A stretch of DNA of 49,072 bases from Acidobacteriaceae bacterium (GCA_027307045.1 DAHUXR010000022.1:1-49072); one strand, 5' to 3'. Counted from the first letter of the stretch, positions 16,489 to 26,608 are shown. The notes: generated from the letters alone by a model not told the origin. Made by a program: numbers and translations.

Positions 16489-17046
16489 TCAGGGTTGCGC
16501 GGGCGCACCGCCTGAAGAACCCGATGGAGCGGTCTTCTGCTGATTCACCAACTCTGATTGCGCCTGACCTAGCTTTTCCTGATAAAACGTGGCATTTTTC
16601 TTGTCATTTTCCATCGCTTCCGTGTAGGTCTGGCGTCTGAAATCATCTGTCTCGTTTGCCAGCAGCGCTTCATATCTATTGGCTGAGCTTTGCCACGAGT
16701 CTCTCTGCTCGCGATAGGTTTCGATTTGCTTTTTCAGTTGTGCCACCGCAGGGACGTCTTTGGGACCAGGGCTCGTTTCCTTTGAACCGGCTTTCTTCTC
16801 GTCTGAAGCAGTCACTGCTCCTGTAGAAGTCTCATTGCTGGTCTTTTGTGTTGCCGGAGCGGCAGCTGTCTCGGTCGCTAGGCCTTTACTGGGAAGATCG
16901 GCCTCCGTGAAGGTCTTTACAGGTTTGCTCTTTGTCTTATTCCGCTTGGCCATCTCAGCAAGCGACGGCTGCTCGCTTTGTGCCAGACACAGCCCGGCAC
17001 CCAACATAAATAGACAAAATATCGCGCTGATATTCTTCTTCATCAT
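16489..17046 (-). CDS. periplasmic coiled-coil hypothetical protein
   Basis: A 185-aa product with signal peptide (KKNISAIFCLFMLGAGLCLAQ). A Ser/Thr/Ala/Lys-rich linker follows. A helical coiled-coil-like part (about 98-168) contains QLKKQIETYREQRDSW and MENDKKNATFYQEKL. The Pro/Gly tail is low complexity. GGGG lies just before the ATG. It is the last gene of the pilin operon, 6 bases after the PilX-like gene. An accessory role in pilus assembly is a contextual guess, because no known family is recognised. Confidence 0.6.
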   Translation of the reverse strand: MMKKNISAIFCLFMLGAGLCLAQSEQPSLAEMAKRNKTKSKPVKTFTEADLPSKGLATETAAAPATQKTSNETSTGAVTASDEKKAGSKETSPGPKDVPAVAQLKKQIETYREQRDSWQSSANRYEALLANETDDFRRQTYTEAMENDKKNATFYQEKLGQAQSELVNQQKTAPSGSSGGAPAQP

Positions 17047-17052
17047 TTTCCC

Positions 17053-18645
17053 CTAGTACATGACTTCATGAGTTGCCAGCAGCTTCGGCGGTCCGACGCT
17101 CGGAATCAACTTCAGGGCGCATGAATCATAATTAAAGTGGAAGCTGCCTCCGATATTGTCCTCAACCGCGGCATCCTGGGCGTTTACGTCCTGGCCTGCC
17201 AACATGGCGCCATACAAGTTGACGCTTTGTGAGCCGCCTCCGGTGAAAGTAATTTTTCCCTTTACCAGGATCAATCCATAGAATGAGAGGCCACCATGGA
17301 TGTCCAAGTCGCCATCAATGATCAGGATTCCCGAACCATTGGTGTTGCCGCTCAGCTGCACGCTCCCCGGAATGTATACCGTTGCTGGACCACCAGTACC
17401 AAAGGACGGCAAGTCAGGCAGACCGGTGGGATAGGTCCCAAAGCTTTGACCACTCTGAGTTCCGCAGCCCGATGAGGTGCAGGAAAAATTCCACGGAGCA
17501 GTCGTAGACGCATTCTGCGCACCTTGCTTGTAGTCTGAAATCATTTGATTTACGTCATAAGGCCACGGCTGGTTCGCACCAGTAGAACCCTGAACTTTTA
17601 CGGTCCCATCGGGGTTGTATGTGGTCAATCCATTGCCTACTCCTGAGGTCAAGGTGGTGGCGTTACCGACTTGAGTTATGGAAGCAGCGCTGAAAACGCT
17701 CAAATGGCTTCCATCGCAAACTTTGCCCGGCCGGCTGGCTTCCGTTGAGGTGCAAGTGCAGTTGTCATAACCGTTGACCTGCAAGTTTCCCTGGAGACCA
17801 ATTGGCGCCTGGGCTGCAACTGCGCCCGGGGGATTGATTGGCGGAGCCAGGGCTACTTCCATCTGCACGATTCGTCTTGATCCGGGGTTCTGACCAATAC
17901 TCGGCGTCACGGCCAGAGAGGTCAGTTCCCATACAGGGGTCATCTGGGGATTCTGTAATGAGCAGCTACTGCCTGCTGTGATTGACACTTCTTTCGACCC
18001 TGTCCAGCAAACCTGCTTCCCATTTACCAGCGCGGATGGAACTGCCCCGTCCACTGTACGGCCTAAAGAGCCCATAAAGTTCTGCTTGTTTGTGATCCTC
18101 ACCCACTTAAAGGGCAGTGCGTCGTTGCCATTCCAGTTCGGCACGTCTACGTTGGTCACGGGAGGCACGGAATACGCTGTTGAAGTACTCATCAACTGGG
18201 TACCCGAACATGGGCCAGCAGCGGGAGCTGGAGTCAAAGTTGCCAGACCGGTAAATTGTTCCCAGCAAAGCTGGTTGTCCAGATACGGATTATCTTTCAG
18301 CGTTGCTCCGGACGCACTCGTTGGATCGATTGGCTCGGCCGACGTGGGGTTTACGACATACATGATGCCCTTGGTTGGCACTAGTTGCCCGGGCATACTC
18401 AATGCGAGGGCGTTGGCGTTCAAGGTCTTCCCGTTGGCCAGCAACATACGCACATTTTCCGCGCCTGCGCGGGCGGCAAAATACGCTCTCTGTGAATCAC
18501 GATAATTATTGTTCACGCTGTTTTCAGTGTCAGCCATGAACATGAGCCCCATGCCGATAGCCGCCAGTAGCAAGAGAGCCAGCAACGCTACCATCATGGC
18601 AACGCCACGTTGGGATTTCAGTCGCTTTGTATTTTTTCGGTTCAT
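17053..18645 (-). CDS. PilX-like minor pilin / pilus assembly protein
   Basis: A 530-aa protein whose N-terminus (QRGVAMMVALLALLLLAAIG) is a type IV pilin-like hydrophobic helix after a basic leader. It is followed by NSVNNNYRDSQRAYFAARAG, as in PilX N-terminal domains. The rest is a long Gly/Ser/Thr/Asn-rich, beta-prone domain with several Cys pairs. I take ATG 18645, which has GAGGTG 6 bases upstream. The GTG at 18654 overlaps that site. Minor pilins of this type sit at the pilus tip and prime assembly. At 530 residues it is much longer than a typical PilX (about 180-200), so it carries an extra domain that may act at the surface. Confidence 0.75.
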   Translation of the reverse strand: MNRKNTKRLKSQRGVAMMVALLALLLLAAIGMGLMFMADTENSVNNNYRDSQRAYFAARAGAENVRMLLANGKTLNANALALSMPGQLVPTKGIMYVVNPTSAEPIDPTSASGATLKDNPYLDNQLCWEQFTGLATLTPAPAAGPCSGTQLMSTSTAYSVPPVTNVDVPNWNGNDALPFKWVRITNKQNFMGSLGRTVDGAVPSALVNGKQVCWTGSKEVSITAGSSCSLQNPQMTPVWELTSLAVTPSIGQNPGSRRIVQMEVALAPPINPPGAVAAQAPIGLQGNLQVNGYDNCTCTSTEASRPGKVCDGSHLSVFSAASITQVGNATTLTSGVGNGLTTYNPDGTVKVQGSTGANQPWPYDVNQMISDYKQGAQNASTTAPWNFSCTSSGCGTQSGQSFGTYPTGLPDLPSFGTGGPATVYIPGSVQLSGNTNGSGILIIDGDLDIHGGLSFYGLILVKGKITFTGGGSQSVNLYGAMLAGQDVNAQDAAVEDNIGGSFHFNYDSCALKLIPSVGPPKLLATHEVMY

Positions 18646-18655
18646 GTTTGTCACC

Positions 18656-19357
18656 TCAATTGTTGACTAGACGTGCCATACCGGTCATGCTCACTTGTAT
18701 GGTGTTGTGAATATCAGAATCTTTTGCCAGTCCCTGCGTGGTTACCGTTATCTGGACACTCTTGATGGTTGCCAGTTTCACTGGATCCGTAATCGTTGCC
18801 GTCAGATCAATTGGGATCCCATTCGCATCGTAAGCGGCGAAAATTGGCTGTGTAGCCAGGGGCACAACGTTTTGCACTTGTGAAAATGCTGTGCCCGGCA
18901 CCTGTGCCGCGGGCGCTATCCCATCCACTTTGGGGGCCGCGCTGCGCCGCAGGCAGGGACAAGGATTTGGACCAGGACCGGGCCATCCTGCGCCGTCAAA
19001 ATATGAATACTCCACCGTCTGAACGCCACTTCCATCCATGTTGCCTTCCATGTGGAGGTCTGTGGACGAGATGGACCAGATACCAGCCGCGACCTGGGAA
19101 CTATTAAGGCCGAACTGTCCGCCGAAAACCGCGACGGAAGGATATCCGGACTGATGCAAGTCACGGGTGAATTGATCAATAAACTCTCGTTCTTGTTGCG
19201 TCAAATCGACTTTTTGATCTTCCACCTTATAGCGGACTTGCGCGCGCTCAATCTGAGAGAACACGGCGCCCACAACAATGGAAAGCAAAAACACAACCAT
19301 TAATAGTTCGATCAGCGTGAACCCGCGTTGACTCGCCTGTTTCCGGTTCGTTTTCAT
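18656..19357 (-). CDS. PilW-like type IV minor pilin
   Basis: A 233-aa product from ATG 19357, preceded by GAGAA. The leader KTNRKQASQRG is cut before FTLIELLMVVFLLSIVVGAVF, the class III prepilin signal with Glu at +5. The C-terminal domain carries a CPC motif and beta strands. The 7-residue extension to 19378 was rejected because it breaks the spacing to the preceding gene. It belongs to the compact minor-pilin operon. A prepilin peptidase and the motor must be encoded elsewhere. Confidence 0.8.
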   Translation of the reverse strand: MKTNRKQASQRGFTLIELLMVVFLLSIVVGAVFSQIERAQVRYKVEDQKVDLTQQEREFIDQFTRDLHQSGYPSVAVFGGQFGLNSSQVAAGIWSISSTDLHMEGNMDGSGVQTVEYSYFDGAGWPGPGPNPCPCLRRSAAPKVDGIAPAAQVPGTAFSQVQNVVPLATQPIFAAYDANGIPIDLTATITDPVKLATIKSVQITVTTQGLAKDSDIHNTIQVSMTGMARLVNN

Positions 19358-19364
19358 GAAATTC

Positions 19365-19907
19365 TCACAATCCAACAATCGTGCGAAGAGTTACTGGCTT
19401 AGCGTATGCCATTGCGTGGTTTTGGTTGTAAATGGTCGGATGCCCAGCAGCAACGATCACCAGCTTGCCTCCGTTCGCAAGCGTCGTGATATGCCAGCGC
19501 ACGTTATAAGTGGCTATCAGCCCGTTGTTGCCGCAAACCGCATACGGTATCTCATAGTTCGCAACCGCAGGCTGCTGGAAATCCACGTCCCCATTTGGGG
19601 CTAACGTGGCTCCCGATCCGCCTCCCGCCGTGCCGGCAGTTGTGACAGCATGGGTACTTGGCACGCAATCGGTCACGTTAAGAACGGGGCTGGTACCTGC
19701 TGGTACGGCGGCAATTTGTTCCAGTACCGCTTGCGCAGCATTTGTTGCGGTCGTGTCCATCCTGTTGGTATTGTCCCGGGTCATGCCCAGGATGATCATG
19801 ATCATGCCGCCCAGGACTCCAACCGTTAGAACGAACATGGCCACCGTTAACTCCACCAGCGTGAATCCTCTGGTGTTCTTGCGTCGGCATTTGTTTGGTT
19901 GTTTCAT
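19365..19907 (-). CDS. PilV-like type IV minor pilin
   Basis: A 180-aa prepilin. KNTRGFTLVELTVAMFVLTV gives the cleavage site Gly-Phe with Glu at +5, and GVLGGMIMIILGMTRDNTNRMD follows as in PilV/GspI-type proteins. AGGTGAGCT directly precedes ATG. The gene lies 7 bases after the FimT-like gene and 7 bases before the PilW-like gene. It likely acts in the tip complex of a type IV pilus or a type II secretion pseudopilus. Confidence 0.8.
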   Translation of the reverse strand: MKQPNKCRRKNTRGFTLVELTVAMFVLTVGVLGGMIMIILGMTRDNTNRMDTTATNAAQAVLEQIAAVPAGTSPVLNVTDCVPSTHAVTTAGTAGGGSGATLAPNGDVDFQQPAVANYEIPYAVCGNNGLIATYNVRWHITTLANGGKLVIVAAGHPTIYNQNHAMAYAKPVTLRTIVGL

Positions 19908-19914
19908 AGCTCAC

Positions 19915-20574
19915 CTATTGCCACGTAAAAGGGACGCTGCCCTGGCTGACCAGTCGCCAGCTCTTTATTCTTCCTGACGGGGTTACTGTCACCGCTTCCC
20001 ATCCGATATTGTTCTGCATAAACCATATGTATCCGCTGGTCCCCACTGGAAGACTGCAAACTGCGGGATTGCTACCAGGGGTAGTCTCACTGCAGGGCAA
20101 ACCACGGGCGTTAAAACCAATGCTTCCACCTATCTGCGGTATTGCCCCAGGGCCAGCGCTCAGGTAGGCATTCAGCTGCGTATGCTCCGGCGGCGTATTA
20201 GGATCTGGAGCTCCATTCTCAAACGTAAGGGTGGGAGACAGCTGCACATCAGGTTCCCCAGCCGCATATGCCGTATTGGCGGGATCATTGGTAACAAATG
20301 CCATATTGCCGGCTGCCGCGTTGGTATAGTTCACGTATGCGGGCAGGTTCGTCTTTACAGCCTGGATTCGCGCCTGTTGCAGCAGACTCGCAACCGAGTG
20401 GCCGGCGGAATCCAGTTGATAGTTTCGATATGTCTGGAACATGTTCGGCACGGCAATGCCTGCAATAATCACCATGATCACGCAAACAATCATCAACTCA
20501 ATCATGGAGAACCCGGACTGGCGGGTCCTTATTGAAGGCATCTCGAGTTTTTTGTTTCGATTCATAAATGCCAT
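19915..20574 (-). CDS. FimT/GspH-type type IV minor pilin
   Basis: A 219-aa prepilin from ATG 20574. TRQSGFSMIELMIVCVIMVI is the processing site and start of the hydrophobic helix. NYQLDSAGHSVASLLQQARIQA matches the FimT/GspH pattern of ordering along the helix. Its C-terminal domain is beta-rich. ATG 20565 is an alternative start. First gene of the operon, so the promoter should lie in 20575-20760. FimT-type proteins initiate pilus assembly and can bind DNA for uptake in some bacteria; whether that applies here is not shown. Confidence 0.78.
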   Translation of the reverse strand: MAFMNRNKKLEMPSIRTRQSGFSMIELMIVCVIMVIIAGIAVPNMFQTYRNYQLDSAGHSVASLLQQARIQAVKTNLPAYVNYTNAAAGNMAFVTNDPANTAYAAGEPDVQLSPTLTFENGAPDPNTPPEHTQLNAYLSAGPGAIPQIGGSIGFNARGLPCSETTPGSNPAVCSLPVGTSGYIWFMQNNIGWEAVTVTPSGRIKSWRLVSQGSVPFTWQ

Positions 20575-20657
20575 AAGCTTTTCAAGTAGACCGTCAGAAA
20601 TGAAATACAGCCGCAACCGCGTAAGATAGGCGGCCTTCCAAATCTAGACCGGAGGGG

Positions 20658-20755
20658 GTGGAAGTAAAAGGTGACGGAGGTACTAAGCGCGCCAGCACGG
20701 CTCCAACTTTGGTAATGTTGAAACGGCCCTAAACTTGCGCGTTTTGGGCCTTTTT
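20658..20755 (+). ncRNA. possible small RNA or 24-codon peptide gene with its own terminator
   Basis: On the + strand, away from both neighbouring genes, an open frame GTG (20658) to TAA (20730-20732) of 24 codons would encode a basic peptide (MEVKGDGGTKRAS...). A strong terminator follows at once and overlaps its stop. GGAGG sits only 2 bases before the GTG, which is too close for a usual ribosome site, so an untranslated RNA is equally possible. The terminator implies that some + strand transcript passes here, though no upstream + strand gene exists within 5 kb. No promoter is confidently visible. Confidence 0.35.
20725..20755 (+). terminator. Rho-independent terminator on the + strand
   Basis: GGCCCTAAAC (20725-20734), loop TTGCGC, GTTTTGGGCC (20741-20750), then TTTTT. 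The 10-bp stem has one T-T mismatch. On the minus strand the stem is not followed by a T run, so it works in + direction only. Confidence 0.75.
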
Positions 20756-20972
20756 CTGGACTGCGCGCCTAGCCCTAATGAATGCAGCCGGTTAGGGTCA
20801 GGGTCGCTTCCACGGTGCAGATTTCGATAGATGGCCATTTGGCGCACTCATCTTGATTTTTAGTAACTTTGGGAAAGCAGATTGCTGGCCAAGCGCTCGG
20901 CTTGCTGGACGTAAACGAGGGCTCCATATCTTCAGATCCACAATAGAGTGGCTTGGCGGGCCGGATAGGATC

Positions 20973-21461
20973 TTACTGACTTTGGATGGCTGTGATTGAC
21001 ATTGCGGTAAGCATCCACCGGCTCTTGACCTCTTGCCAGATTGAAATTACGCGGAGGGCGGAAGATGGCAATGGCGCCTTTGCCGATGCCTTAACGTGCA
21101 GGATGTAAGTTACCTTCATGTCAGCCCCCTCGGGTTGAATTTGCATTTCGCCCAGCGAGAATTCCTGAACTTCCGCACCCTGCCATAACTCCACCCAGCC
21201 GGTACGATCAAACATGCGGCCATTGGTGGCCACGCCGATGAATGTGGGAGAAAGATGCCGTTCCACGTTGGCCCAGTCTTCATCCTGGATCGCTTGCCAC
21301 ATCAGGCGCTCATTTTGTTCGGCCCCGGTTGCGTTCGTCCATGTGGCATGCTTTTGCTCGCCGGCACAGCCGGCTATAAGCAAACCGATTCCAACCACAA
21401 AGAACACGATGGAACACAAAGAACGCAGTCGGCGATTTTCGGCCTTGGCAAAACGCGGCAT
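20973..21461 (-). CDS. lipoprotein with NTF2-like (DUF4440-type) domain
   Basis: A 162-aa product. The N-terminal signal (LCSIVFFVVGIGLLIAGC) ends in a lipobox with Cys about residue 32. A small domain follows with MWQAIQDEDWANVERHLSPTF, VEVLWQG-like and VTYILHVKASA segments, as in SnoaL/DUF4440 proteins. That fold can bind small ligands or hold an enzyme. No catalytic residues can be assigned. It would sit in the inner or outer membrane facing the periplasm. It follows the radical-SAM gene on the same strand, but a terminator separates the two. Confidence 0.65.
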   Translation of the reverse strand: MPRFAKAENRRLRSLCSIVFFVVGIGLLIAGCAGEQKHATWTNATGAEQNERLMWQAIQDEDWANVERHLSPTFIGVATNGRMFDRTGWVELWQGAEVQEFSLGEMQIQPEGADMKVTYILHVKASAKAPLPSSALRVISIWQEVKSRWMLTAMSITAIQSQ

Positions 21462-21491
21462 CAGCGGCTCACGGTTGAATTAAGAGCATAA

Positions 21492-21525
21492 CAAAAAAGG
21501 CACAAAGAATCGTTTCTTTGTGCCT
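21492..21525 (-). terminator. terminator downstream of the radical-SAM gene
   Basis: AGGCACAAAGAA (21498-21509), loop TCGT, TTCTTTGTGCCT (21514-21525) gives a perfect 12-bp stem. On the minus strand it is followed by a T run (plus-strand AAAAAA at 21493-21498). It ends the transcript of the 21548-23668 gene and could act in both directions. Confidence 0.75.
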
Positions 21526-21547
21526 TTCGTATTCTCTGTGGCTAACG

Positions 21548-23668
<2,121 letters not shown>

Positions 23669-24017
23669 TAGTTGTGCCTCTCCTTGCGCCGCTTCCGGCG
23701 CCCTCTTCCAAGCTATGAGACAGAAACAAAACGGGATATTGGTTTCGAGATTATAGTAATTGCCCTCTTGCCGTTTGATTAACAAGGTTTGCCTGAACGG
23801 GTGTAAATAATGGTTCAGCGGTTCATCACAGCATTAAACGGTGACTTAAAAACAGTGCTAAGTCATTGGATTTAAACGCACTACGGGTCATGGCCATCGG
23901 TTTGTGTCCGATCGCATCGAATGCTGGTTAACACTGTGGAGATCAAATTCCGCTCTTCCCGGGTGGGAAACTTTCGATCGCAGCACAACTGCTAAAATAA
24001 AACTTTCCCGGGAGCTG

Positions 24018-24332
24018 ATGATGGAACCTGTCCGTACAGGCTTGCGCCAAATCATGCAGGATCTGCTGCGCGCACGACCGGCCGAAGAGGCGGTCTTGCT
24101 GGCGTGGCCGTTGGTTTGTGGCAAGGAAGTTGCTGCTCGCACCACGGCAGTAGCTTTTTCTGACGGCACTTTGACTGTGGAAGTGTCTGACGTGAGCTGG
24201 CGCAATCAGCTTCAGTCATTTGCGCCAAGATACCTGAGCGGATATGAAGGGTTGTTGGGTCCCGTGGTAAAGAGCGTGCAGTTTAAAGTCAAGCACTCAG
24301 CAATCGGCAATCGGCAATCAGCGCCTAAGTAG
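24018..24332 (+). CDS. DciA-like (DUF721) protein
   Basis: A 104-aa product from ATG 24018 (ATG 24021 also possible). GLRQIMQDLLRAR, WPLVCGKEVAARTTAVAFSD and LTVEVSDVSWRNQLQSFAPR match the DUF721 fold. Many bacteria use DciA to load the replicative helicase DnaB. The frame runs back to 23904, but that part lacks conserved sequence. The last dozen residues (HSAIGNRQSAPK) are encoded by an intergenic-type repeat (24297-24322), so the C-terminal tail is probably recently acquired. No dnaB or related gene is in view. Function is inferred from family only. Confidence 0.65.
   Translation: MMEPVRTGLRQIMQDLLRARPAEEAVLLAWPLVCGKEVAARTTAVAFSDGTLTVEVSDVSWRNQLQSFAPRYLSGYEGLLGPVVKSVQFKVKHSAIGNRQSAPK
24297..24322 (+). 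repeat. repeat TCAGCAATCGGCAATC... inside the dciA 3' end
   Basis: A tandem-like unit of GCAATCG and GCAATCA. Its inverted relative, built on GCTGAATGCTGATTGC, occurs at 24484-24510, upstream of gatC. A third related stretch lies at about 11350-11375. Here it encodes the C-terminal residues of the DciA-like protein. Confidence 0.5.
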
Positions 24333-24353
24333 TGTGAATGGGCGCCAGAAAAA

Positions 24354-24449
24354 CTCTGAAACTCGGAGGAAAGGAGTAAACGGAGAAATTGAATATATTT
24401 TGGGAGACTTAAAATCCCTCCGTTCCTCTGTTCCTCTGCGTTTCAAGGT
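24354..24449. repeat. imperfect inverted repeat in the dciA-gatC spacer
   Basis: Left arm 24354-24385 (CTCTGAAACTCGGAGG...) and right arm 24418-24449 (CTCCGTTCCTCTG...) are about 80% complementary over 32 bases, with a 32-base loop. It looks like a mobile-derived intergenic palindrome or a long RNA hairpin. No coding sequence is present. Confidence 0.5.
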
Positions 24450-24483
24450 TTTCAGTTTTTAAGCACGATTCTTCCGTCTCATG

Positions 24484-24510
24484 GCTGAATGCTGATTGCT
24501 GAATGCTGAG
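24484..24510 (+). repeat. inverted relative of the GCAATC repeat, just before gatC
   Basis: GCTGAATGCTGATTGCTGAA... ends 8 bases before ATG 24519. It replaces any ribosome binding site expected there, so gatC may be translated inefficiently or through a structure. Confidence 0.45.
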
Positions 24511-24518
24511 TGCTAACG

Positions 24519-24845
24519 ATGAAAGTCACCGAAAAAGACGTCGCTTACGTTGCCGACCTGGCAAACCTGGAGCTGACTGACCAGGAGCGCCAGCGCATGC
24601 TCAAGGACCTGAACTCGATACTTGACTACATTGATCGACTGAATGAGCTGGATACCTCAAACGTCCCGCCGATGGCGCAGATTTCGGCAAAATTTGGCCA
24701 ATCGGACGGGAAGCAGCGCGATGGCAACGACAGCGCTTGGCGTGAAGATGTTCCGCGACCATCGTTGCCGCATTCTGAAGCGATGAAGAATGCGCCGGAA
24801 AGTGATGGAGAATTCTTTAAGGTACCGAAGGTGATTGAGAGATAG
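24519..24845 (+). CDS. gatC: aspartyl/glutamyl-tRNA amidotransferase subunit C
   Basis: A 108-aa product from ATG 24519. VTEKDVAYVADLANLELTD and LNSILDYIDRLNELDTSNVPPMAQIS are the GatC helices. The C-terminal part carries EDVPRPSLPHSEAMKNAPE and FKVPKVIER, as expected. GatC holds GatA against GatB in the complex that converts misacylated Glu-tRNA(Gln) or Asp-tRNA(Asn). The subunit B gene is not in the window. The usual ribosome site is missing because a repeat ends just upstream. gatA follows 147 bases later, with REP-like elements in between. Confidence 0.93.
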   Translation: MKVTEKDVAYVADLANLELTDQERQRMLKDLNSILDYIDRLNELDTSNVPPMAQISAKFGQSDGKQRDGNDSAWREDVPRPSLPHSEAMKNAPESDGEFFKVPKVIER

Positions 24846-24879
24846 GAATGGCGATTACACAATTGGCCTTTTTCTAAAA

Positions 24880-24900
24880 TCTCGAGCGAAGCGAGAGATC
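24880..24900 (-). repeat. REP-like palindrome, copy 1
   Basis: Reverse-complement reading is GATCTCTCGCTTCGCTCGAGA. It belongs to the same family as the copies at 24951, 26415, 26533, 30374 and 30489. It sits in the gatC-gatA spacer. Confidence 0.55.
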
Positions 24901-24950
24901 ACTATTGACTATTTGGAATCATATGGAAGAACCGGTAGATTTGAGAAGAA

Positions 24951-24990
24951 GATAGGGTTCCCTCGCTGCGCTCGGGATTTCAGAAAAACC
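24951..24990 (+). repeat. REP-like palindrome, copy 2, ahead of gatA
   Basis: GATAGGGTTCCCTCGCTGCG... ending CAGAAAAACC, 3 bases before ATG 24993. The palindromic core is CCCTCGCTGCGCTCGGG. It is the reference form of the family and shares its 40-base frame with copy 4 at 26533. gatA has no other visible ribosome binding site. Confidence 0.6.
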
Positions 24991-24992
24991 AA

Positions 24993-26453
24993 ATGGACCT
25001 GAATTCGCTCACCGTCGAGTCCACCCGGGCCGCCATTGCGGCCAAGCAAATTACCGCGTCCAATCTGGTGAAACAGTTCTACGACAAAATCAAAGCCGAA
25101 GATCCTGAAATTCACGCTTATCTCACTCTCTGCCAAGACCGCGCTTTAAAGCAGGCAAAGCGTATAGATGATCTGGTAGGCAAAGGCGCTCCCCTGCCTC
25201 CGCTGGCGGGCGTTCCAATTGGGACCAAAGACGTGATGGTAACCAAAGGCGTTCGCACCACCGCCGGCTCAAAGATCCTGGAGAATTTTGTACCGCCGTA
25301 CGACTGCACCGCTGTCATGCGACTTGAAGCCGCCGGAGCAATCGTGCTGGGCAAGCTGAATTGTGACGAGTTCGCCATGGGCTCGTCGAATGAGAACTCC
25401 GCTTACGGGCCAGTCCGCAACCCGCGTGACAAATCACGCGTCCCAGGCGGTTCCAGCGGAGGTTCCGCCGCTGCCGTTGCCGCCGGCACTGCCGTGGCTA
25501 CACTGGGTTCTGATACAGGAGGTTCCATCCGCCAACCCGCTTCATTCTGCGGCGTGGTCGGGCTCATGGCGACATACGGGCGCGTGTCGCGGTATGGATT
25601 GATAGCCTTCGCTTCTTCTCTCGATCACATTGGCCCGCTCACTAAAACCGTGAAAGACGCCGCAATTCTTCTTGGCGTGATCGCGGGACGCGACCCGCTG
25701 GATTCGACTTCCGCTGATGTTCCCGTCCCCGACTACGCAGCCGACCTGGCGAAGCCCGTGAGCGGGCTCAAGATCGGTGTGCCCAAAGAATATTTTGGTG
25801 AAGGACTGGATGCTGAAGTTCGCGCGGCAGTCGAGAATGGCATTTCTAAACTGCGCTCTGCCGGATGCGACATCGTACCAATCTCTTTGCCTCATACGGC
25901 CTACGCCATCCCCACTTATTATGTGATCGCCACGGCAGAAGCATCGGCCAATCTGGCTCGCTTTGACGGCGTGCGTTACGGCTACCGCGCCAAGGGCTCC
26001 CGCACGCTCTCTGACATGTATCGCAAAAGCCGCGACCAAGCATTCGGCGCCGAAGTAAAACGCCGCATCATGCTGGGCACGTACGCGCTCAGCTCCGGCT
26101 ACTACGATGCTTATTATCTGAAAGCCCAGCGTGTCCGTACGTTGCTCACGCGCGACTTCGAACAGGCCTTCCAGAAAGTCGATGCCATCGTTACGCCCAC
26201 AGCGCCGACTCCAGCTTTCAAACTCGGCGAAAAATCCGACGATCCTCTCTCCATGTACCTTGCTGACATCTATACGGTCACCGCCGATCTGGCAGGCGTT
26301 CCCGGGATCAGTGTTCCTTGCGGCAGGACCGCATCAGGCCTGCCGATTGGATTACAGGTCCTGGGAAAACATTTTGATGAAGGGACGATCTTGAGAGTCG
26401 GAAATGCTGTTTTTTCTGAAATCCCGAGCGCCAGCGAGGGATCACTACCCTGA
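24993..26453 (+). CDS. gatA: glutamyl-tRNA(Gln) amidotransferase subunit A
   Basis: A 486-aa amidase-signature enzyme. The catalytic triad is at the family positions: Lys79 (PIGTKDVMV), Ser154 ([10 protein letters not shown]) and Ser178 (GSDTGGSI). It frees ammonia from glutamine for transamidation of mischarged tRNA together with GatC and GatB. The C-terminal 12 codons ([12 protein letters not shown]) come from a REP-like repeat, so the original stop was probably slightly upstream. These residues are predicted to be non-essential. The start follows directly after another repeat copy. Confidence 0.95.
   Translation: MDLNSLTVESTRAAIAAKQITASNLVKQFYDKIKAEDPEIHAYLTLCQDRALKQAKRIDDLVGKGAPLPPLAGVPIGTKDVMVTKGVRTTAGSKILENFVPPYDCTAVMRLEAAGAIVLGKLNCDEFAMGSSNENSAYGPVRNPRDKSRVPGGSSGGSAAAVAAGTAVATLGSDTGGSIRQPASFCGVVGLMATYGRVSRYGLIAFASSLDHIGPLTKTVKDAAILLGVIAGRDPLDSTSADVPVPDYAADLAKPVSGLKIGVPKEYFGEGLDAEVRAAVENGISKLRSAGCDIVPISLPHTAYAIPTYYVIATAEASANLARFDGVRYGYRAKGSRTLSDMYRKSRDQAFGAEVKRRIMLGTYALSSGYYDAYYLKAQRVRTLLTRDFEQAFQKVDAIVTPTAPTPAFKLGEKSDDPLSMYLADIYTVTADLAGVPGISVPCGRTASGLPIGLQVLGKHFDEGTILRVGNAVFSEIPSASEGSLP
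26415..26450 (-). repeat. REP-like palindrome, copy 3, inside the gatA 3' end
   Basis: The core TCCCGAGCGCCAGCGAGGGA is the reverse complement of the copy 2 core. It encodes the final 12 residues of GatA. Confidence 0.6.
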
Positions 26454-26532
26454 CAAAGAGTTTTGCGGTAGGACTCATCATTTCTTATTGTTCAACCATT
26501 TCCCTCTCCTCATCCCTCCCAATCATGGTAAC

Positions 26533-26572
26533 GATAGGGACCCCTCGCCTTACTCGGGGCTTCGGAAAAACC
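26533..26572 (+). repeat. REP-like palindrome, copy 4, ahead of the sigma-factor gene
   Basis: GATAGGGACCCCTCGCCTTA... ending CGGAAAAACC. It aligns with copy 2 over 40 bases with about ten differences. It is placed 36 bases upstream of ATG 26609. Confidence 0.6.
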
Positions 26573-26608
26573 TAACCGCTTCCCTCGTTTTCGGTCTAAG
26601 TTAATCGA

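Larger units (their letters stand above)
20575..20972. other. 398-base intergenic region between pilin operon and lipoprotein gene
   Basis: It holds the pilin operon's presumed promoter, a short + strand unit ending in a terminator (20658-20755), and the inverted repeat CCCTAA-N13-TTAGGG near 20774-20798. Nothing recognisable as a known riboswitch was found, and a c-di-GMP GEMM motif was looked for and not seen. Confidence 0.4.

Noticed and set aside
20600..20760. possible c-di-GMP riboswitch upstream of the pilin operon
   Set aside because: The conserved GEMM core elements were not found on either strand.
21395..21545. CACAAAG / CTTTGTG segments around the DUF4440 gene
   Set aside because: They form one good terminator hairpin (21498-21525). 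The other matches are short, AT-rich and not convincing as a repeat family.
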